Source: Verrucomicrobiales bacterium (lineage in GTDB: Bacteria; Verrucomicrobiota; Verrucomicrobiia; Limisphaerales; SXQI01). Taken from it: a stretch of DNA of 9,027 bases. The notes under the pieces were generated by a model that saw only the letters and a program-made list of their open reading frames with translations, made no database searches and was not told the DNA's origin. The stretch is from the NCBI GenBank assembly GCA_028293365.1, contig JAQGOX010000674.1, positions 1-9,027 of the forward strand, in the 5' to 3' direction. Shown here in pieces: positions 5,823-9,027 of the stretch. Numbering within the stretch: the first letter of the stretch is position 1; each line of letters starts with the position of its first letter. The position numbers and the translations under genes were made by a program.

Positions 5823-8800
5823 CTATTTCACAGTCGAACCGAAGAACTCCCAATGCCCCCAAAGCCTGGGAGTCAATTCTGCTTCGCTCGGGACGTCCGC
5901 CGTAATCCCGCTGGCCTTATTGGCCCAGTAGACTCGCTGCAAGGTCTGAAACCCATTGCCCCGCAGGATGCCTAGATCGGCTTTAATGCGCTGGCCAGGC
6001 TTCGGTTGGAGCCCAAGCAAAGCCAATGGAATTGATAGTTCGTAGTTACCATCGTGACCTGCTAATTCCACTTGCCCCGTCACCTCATCGACCCGATCCA
6101 GCGTAACCGTCCGCCACGGCGAACTGAACGGGACTGGCTCCTTCGTGCCCGGAACCACCGCACGATAGAGCTGTGCGATACTCTTGCCGTTCACCTGGGC
6201 TACCAACAGACGCAAGTCGCCAGCGGCGGGCTTGTTTCGGTTTTCATCTGCATCGGAATAGGAGCCAATCATTAGATCCAACGCTCCGCCCGTTTTAAAC
6301 AAAGCGTGCGACATCTCACCGCTATTGCGCAGCAGATTGGAATCCCCAGTGCGAAAAGCGGCGTAGAGGCGGCCACCCGCCACTGCCACCGAGCCGCTTA
6401 CATTGTAGGGCTTGGTCTGGCTGTCGAAGAATGCCGCGACACCACTCTTGTCGATTTCGACCCAGTCTGCAGCGCTCCAGTCATCAAGCGTTCCGTCGAC
6501 TCTTGGAAACACATCGCGAATTGCAACTTTCATTACTCCGGCTCCCTGGCTCTTTTGTCGCAGAACCTCGGTTTCGACAAAATAGGTGCGCGCTTTCAGC
6601 AGGTCGTCGGAATTAATTTGAATGGTACTTTCCGGCAGGCGGCGCACGCTTTCCAGGCCATCCACCCGCACCAGAGACGATCGACCGCCGTCCACCAGAT
6701 AAACTTTTCCATCCCGAGTTTGAGTAATACTCGGCCAGAAGTTTTCGTCGTGAAGAGTCAGACCGTTCAGCAGCATTCCACGCTCAGCCACGGGCATCGA
6801 CCAGGAGGTGCCGCGCCGTACATCTTTGAACAAGTCGGCAACGAAAAGACCATCCACCGTGAACAAATACATATTGCCCTGGTTTCCATTAACACACCAG
6901 AGCGGGCCCGCATCGCTTTCGCCCGGTGTAATAAAGTCTCCCAGCAATCGCGTTGTCCCTATTAGTTCGCCTGGCCGATCCGGCGGCGGCGATTCGTGCG
7001 ACGCGTGCAGCCCGGGCCACAGACTCGGGTAGGACCAGCGGGGCTCGCCATTGAATACCGCTCCGACCGCGTATGGTGAAAACGGTTTGGGAGGCGTAGT
7101 CAAAACCGTCCAACCACTCTCGTGCCAAAGAGCCTGCCCACCTCCAGAGGATGCAGGTCCCTGCGTTCCATTAGCGAGAACTTCTCCACGCGCCAGGTCG
7201 AAGATGGGCACCCCGAGTGAGGTAAATTTCTCCGGCCGAAATCGCCTGGCGCTGGGACCGACTCGCGCTGCGATGAACGACAGGTCCGGCGCTACCGTTA
7301 TAGAGCCGATCTCGGTCGCATTCGTCATTTGAACCTCGTCAGGCTGCACTTGAGCATCGTTGTTCAGGTCGCTCCAGACGAAGAGCGTTGCGTCCTTTCC
7401 CGACTTCACCTGCAAATCCACACCCGCCGGCCAGCGCGGCTTGAATTCTTCTCGTGTTAGTATTTTCCAGTCGCGCGCATTACCCAACGCGGCCACGGGC
7501 CGGGCAACATTTTCAGTATCCAGCCACACCATCGCTATACTCGTTCCTCCGGTGGGGTTGCTATTGTGATCGTTTGAAAAATAGCGTTGGGCATTTCGAT
7601 AGTGCGGCTGTTCGGGCATGCCACTGGTTCCGTAGCCATCCGGCAGCGCCAAATCGCCAGGCGCCGGACGATGAAATACCCGCACCAACTTGTCCGTGCC
7701 GTTATTCCAATCGAGGCGGAACTCCATCCCGTGATAATAGAAACGATTTTTGTCCTCTCGATCGAGTTTTCCGCCGCCTCCGTATTCTGACGGGCCGTAG
7801 AACGCCCGCACGAGCTGGCCATCGAGCGTCCAGACGCTGACACGTTTCGGCTGGAAATCCTCTTCCGCTACCCAGAGTCGATTCCGGCTATCGATAGTGA
7901 GGCCTTTCGGGTGATTCATATGAGAAGAATCATAGAGGCCGGCCTGTGGTTCTCCGGGATGGCCGATCGCACGAAGAAGAACACCATTCGATGAAAACAC
8001 TTTCACTTGCTGGCTCTTTCCCCAGTCGCTGATGTAAATTGTCCCATCACGATCCAGCGTAATTCCTTGCGGATCTTCCAACCCTCCCGACACAACCATT
8101 ACTGGCGCTGACATTGCCAGCGGATTGGGGCCGACCTCGAATCGAAGTAATCGGGAACCCGATAGCACGAGCAACCGTCCCTGCGGATCAAAGGCCACGC
8201 CTCGCGGATCATTCAATTCAACCGTCCCAAGAATCTTTCGTTTCGCTGCGTCCACCCACAGCAACTGGTTCATTTTCGGCAGGGTCGCGACCAATCGCGC
8301 GTCGTGTACTGCCAACCCGCTCAATCCCACATGCGCATTATCGGGAAAAGCAAATCGAAAATCCGCATCTCCTGCTTCCGGCTTCTTTGGTCCTTTTGGA
8401 AGAATTCCGGAGTAAGGCGCATTTGGGACCAATAGTGGCCGATCCCAGCCCTGACCAAACCTGCCGTCGCGAGGCGTGGCGGCTTTTTCCTCCCGCGTAA
8501 CCAACTCGGCCAGGCGCAATTCCGCTTTTACTCCATCGAATCCACCACCTGCAAAAGCCGCGCCCGCATAGGCATATACTCCGGCGACGCCGCCTTTTCC
8601 CTCATCCCGAGCAAGGTGAGATGCGCCAGTCCAGACGCCACCGATCCACATTTGGCCAAATCGTTTGCGCCCATCGAGATCGAGCCATGCCAATCCGTGC
8701 CCACCTTCTGAAACGTAACTTCCGGCCAGAATCATGCCTCCCGGAGCCGGGGCCGCTGGACTGTGATTCGACTCCTCTTCCGGCACGAAAAGAACGGCAC

Positions 8801-9027
8801 TCGGCGCCGTATGGTTGGCCAGCCAGGCGCCGGTACGGTCTTCGACTTCCCAAGCAGGATGGCCCGAAGTATATAATGAAAATTCATAGCGTAGATCGAT
8901 CGCCTTTCGATAAAGTCCAAGCACGCGATAGGCACCAGGTGTCACGAACTCCGGAGGGATCAAGTAGAGCCCGTGCTTATAGGCCTCCGGATCGCGAAGC
9001 AAATCATCCGTTCCATCCCACCACGCC
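5823..9027 (-). CDS. Large NHL-propeller protein with C-terminal CBM9-like domain, 3' part
   Basis: The frame is open to the right edge: codons before the TTG at 9002 read AWWDGTDD, so the true start lies outside. It ends with TAG at 5825-5823. Residue numbers count from that TTG. Residues ~1-200 are a beta-rich region (GLYLIPPEFVTPGAYRVLGL, then GLAWLDLDGRKR) seen in large secreted proteins but with no name I can give. Residues ~255-405 hold three NHL-type blades: DPRGVAFDPQGRLLVL, DPQGITLDRDGTIYISDWG and HPKGLTIDSRNRLWVAEE. Residues 545-556 resemble an EF-hand loop (DLNNDAQVQPDE). More propeller-like sequence follows, including WPSITQTRDGKVYLVDGG at ~756-773. Residues ~832-1055 look like a CBM9/DOMON-type domain: VDGTLDDWSAADW, LYAAFRTGD, and YELSIPLALLGLQP. 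No enzyme motif is clear; glycan binding or a lyase-like propeller are possible. It is the upstream partner of the bifunctional enzyme, 12 bases away. Confidence 0.9.
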   Translation of the reverse strand, partial: AWWDGTDDLLRDPEAYKHGLYLIPPEFVTPGAYRVLGLYRKAIDLRYEFSLYTSGHPAWEVEDRTGAWLANHTAPSAVLFVPEEESNHSPAAPAPGGMILAGSYVSEGGHGLAWLDLDGRKRFGQMWIGGVWTGASHLARDEGKGGVAGVYAYAGAAFAGGGFDGVKAELRLAELVTREEKAATPRDGRFGQGWDRPLLVPNAPYSGILPKGPKKPEAGDADFRFAFPDNAHVGLSGLAVHDARLVATLPKMNQLLWVDAAKRKILGTVELNDPRGVAFDPQGRLLVLSGSRLLRFEVGPNPLAMSAPVMVVSGGLEDPQGITLDRDGTIYISDWGKSQQVKVFSSNGVLLRAIGHPGEPQAGLYDSSHMNHPKGLTIDSRNRLWVAEEDFQPKRVSVWTLDGQLVRAFYGPSEYGGGGKLDREDKNRFYYHGMEFRLDWNNGTDKLVRVFHRPAPGDLALPDGYGTSGMPEQPHYRNAQRYFSNDHNSNPTGGTSIAMVWLDTENVARPVAALGNARDWKILTREEFKPRWPAGVDLQVKSGKDATLFVWSDLNNDAQVQPDEVQMTNATEIGSITVAPDLSFIAARVGPSARRFRPEKFTSLGVPIFDLARGEVLANGTQGPASSGGGQALWHESGWTVLTTPPKPFSPYAVGAVFNGEPRWSYPSLWPGLHASHESPPPDRPGELIGTTRLLGDFITPGESDAGPLWCVNGNQGNMYLFTVDGLFVADLFKDVRRGTSWSMPVAERGMLLNGLTLHDENFWPSITQTRDGKVYLVDGGRSSLVRVDGLESVRRLPESTIQINSDDLLKARTYFVETEVLRQKSQGAGVMKVAIRDVFPRVDGTLDDWSAADWVEIDKSGVAAFFDSQTKPYNVSGSVAVAGGRLYAAFRTGDSNLLRNSGEMSHALFKTGGALDLMIGSYSDADENRNKPAAGDLRLLVAQVNGKSIAQLYRAVVPGTKEPVPFSSPWRTVTLDRVDEVTGQVELAGHDGNYELSIPLALLGLQPKPGQRIKADLGILRGNGFQTLQRVYWANKASGITADVPSEAELTPRLWGHWEFFGSTVK
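5835..6509 (-). other. CBM9/DOMON-like C-terminal domain of the NHL-propeller protein
   Basis: Residues ~832-1055 of the partial minus-strand protein. The opening VDGTLDDWSAADWVEI matches the usual entry of CBM9-like domains (I/V-D-G-x-L-D-x-W). It is followed by a strand with LYAAFRTGD (the family's L-Y-v-a-f-x-v-x-D position), a middle region with DLMIGSYSDADENRN, and a late NYELSIPLALLGLQPKPG (the family's y-x-x-E-xx-IPwxxL position). Known members bind sugars or haem; ligand residues cannot be assigned here. It would tether the protein to glycans. Confidence 0.72.

Noticed and set aside
6306..6965. Plus-strand open frame (219 codons) opposite the NHL/CBM9 gene
   Set aside because: Antisense shadow of a gene with strong NHL and CBM9-like motifs; its own translation shows no domain and no supported start.

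Overview
This 9,027-base window most likely comes from a member of the Verrucomicrobiota, in the general area of Pedosphaera/Limisphaerales, rich in secreted carbohydrate-active proteins. This placement is an inference. It rests on very large secreted proteins built from beta-propellers and beta-sandwich modules, an esterase fused to a GH43-like propeller, a relic of the PF07638-type ECF sigma factors that are abundant in this phylum, and a relic of a C-terminal module ending in an RFFR-type motif that I recognise as common in this phylum. No rRNA, tRNA, CRISPR array or intact mobile element is visible.

Layout. Bases 1-3038 (+ strand) hold the 3' part of a giant extracellular repeat protein. 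It has about eleven degenerate ~50-residue repeats, then two copies of a ~155-residue beta-sandwich-like module flanking a chitobiase/Fn3-associated-type domain. Bases 3039-3572 contain no intact gene, but the minus strand carries recognisable broken pieces of three or four unrelated genes. Bases 3573-5810 (- strand) encode a complete secreted two-enzyme protein: N-terminal beta-sandwich, alpha/beta hydrolase (esterase-like), and C-terminal glycosidase-like five-bladed propeller. Bases 5823-9027 (- strand) hold the 3' part of a large NHL-propeller protein with a C-terminal CBM9-like domain.

The two minus-strand genes lie 12 bases apart and are probably co-transcribed, which suggests a small locus for recognising and degrading a plant- or alga-type polysaccharide. 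The plus-strand gene converges on them and is probably a separate adhesin-like or surface protein.

The most interesting stretch is the convergent gap. It is a palimpsest: the start of an ECF sigma factor (start codon apparently lost, one nonsense codon, cut after about 55 codons), joined in frame to what looks like an antitoxin tail, whose stop overlaps the start of a PIN-domain (VapC-like) toxin cut after 18 codons, followed by the C-terminal module of a large secreted protein with one TGG-to-TGA-type nonsense codon. All are on the minus strand. These calls come from reading motifs by eye and have not been confirmed by a database search.
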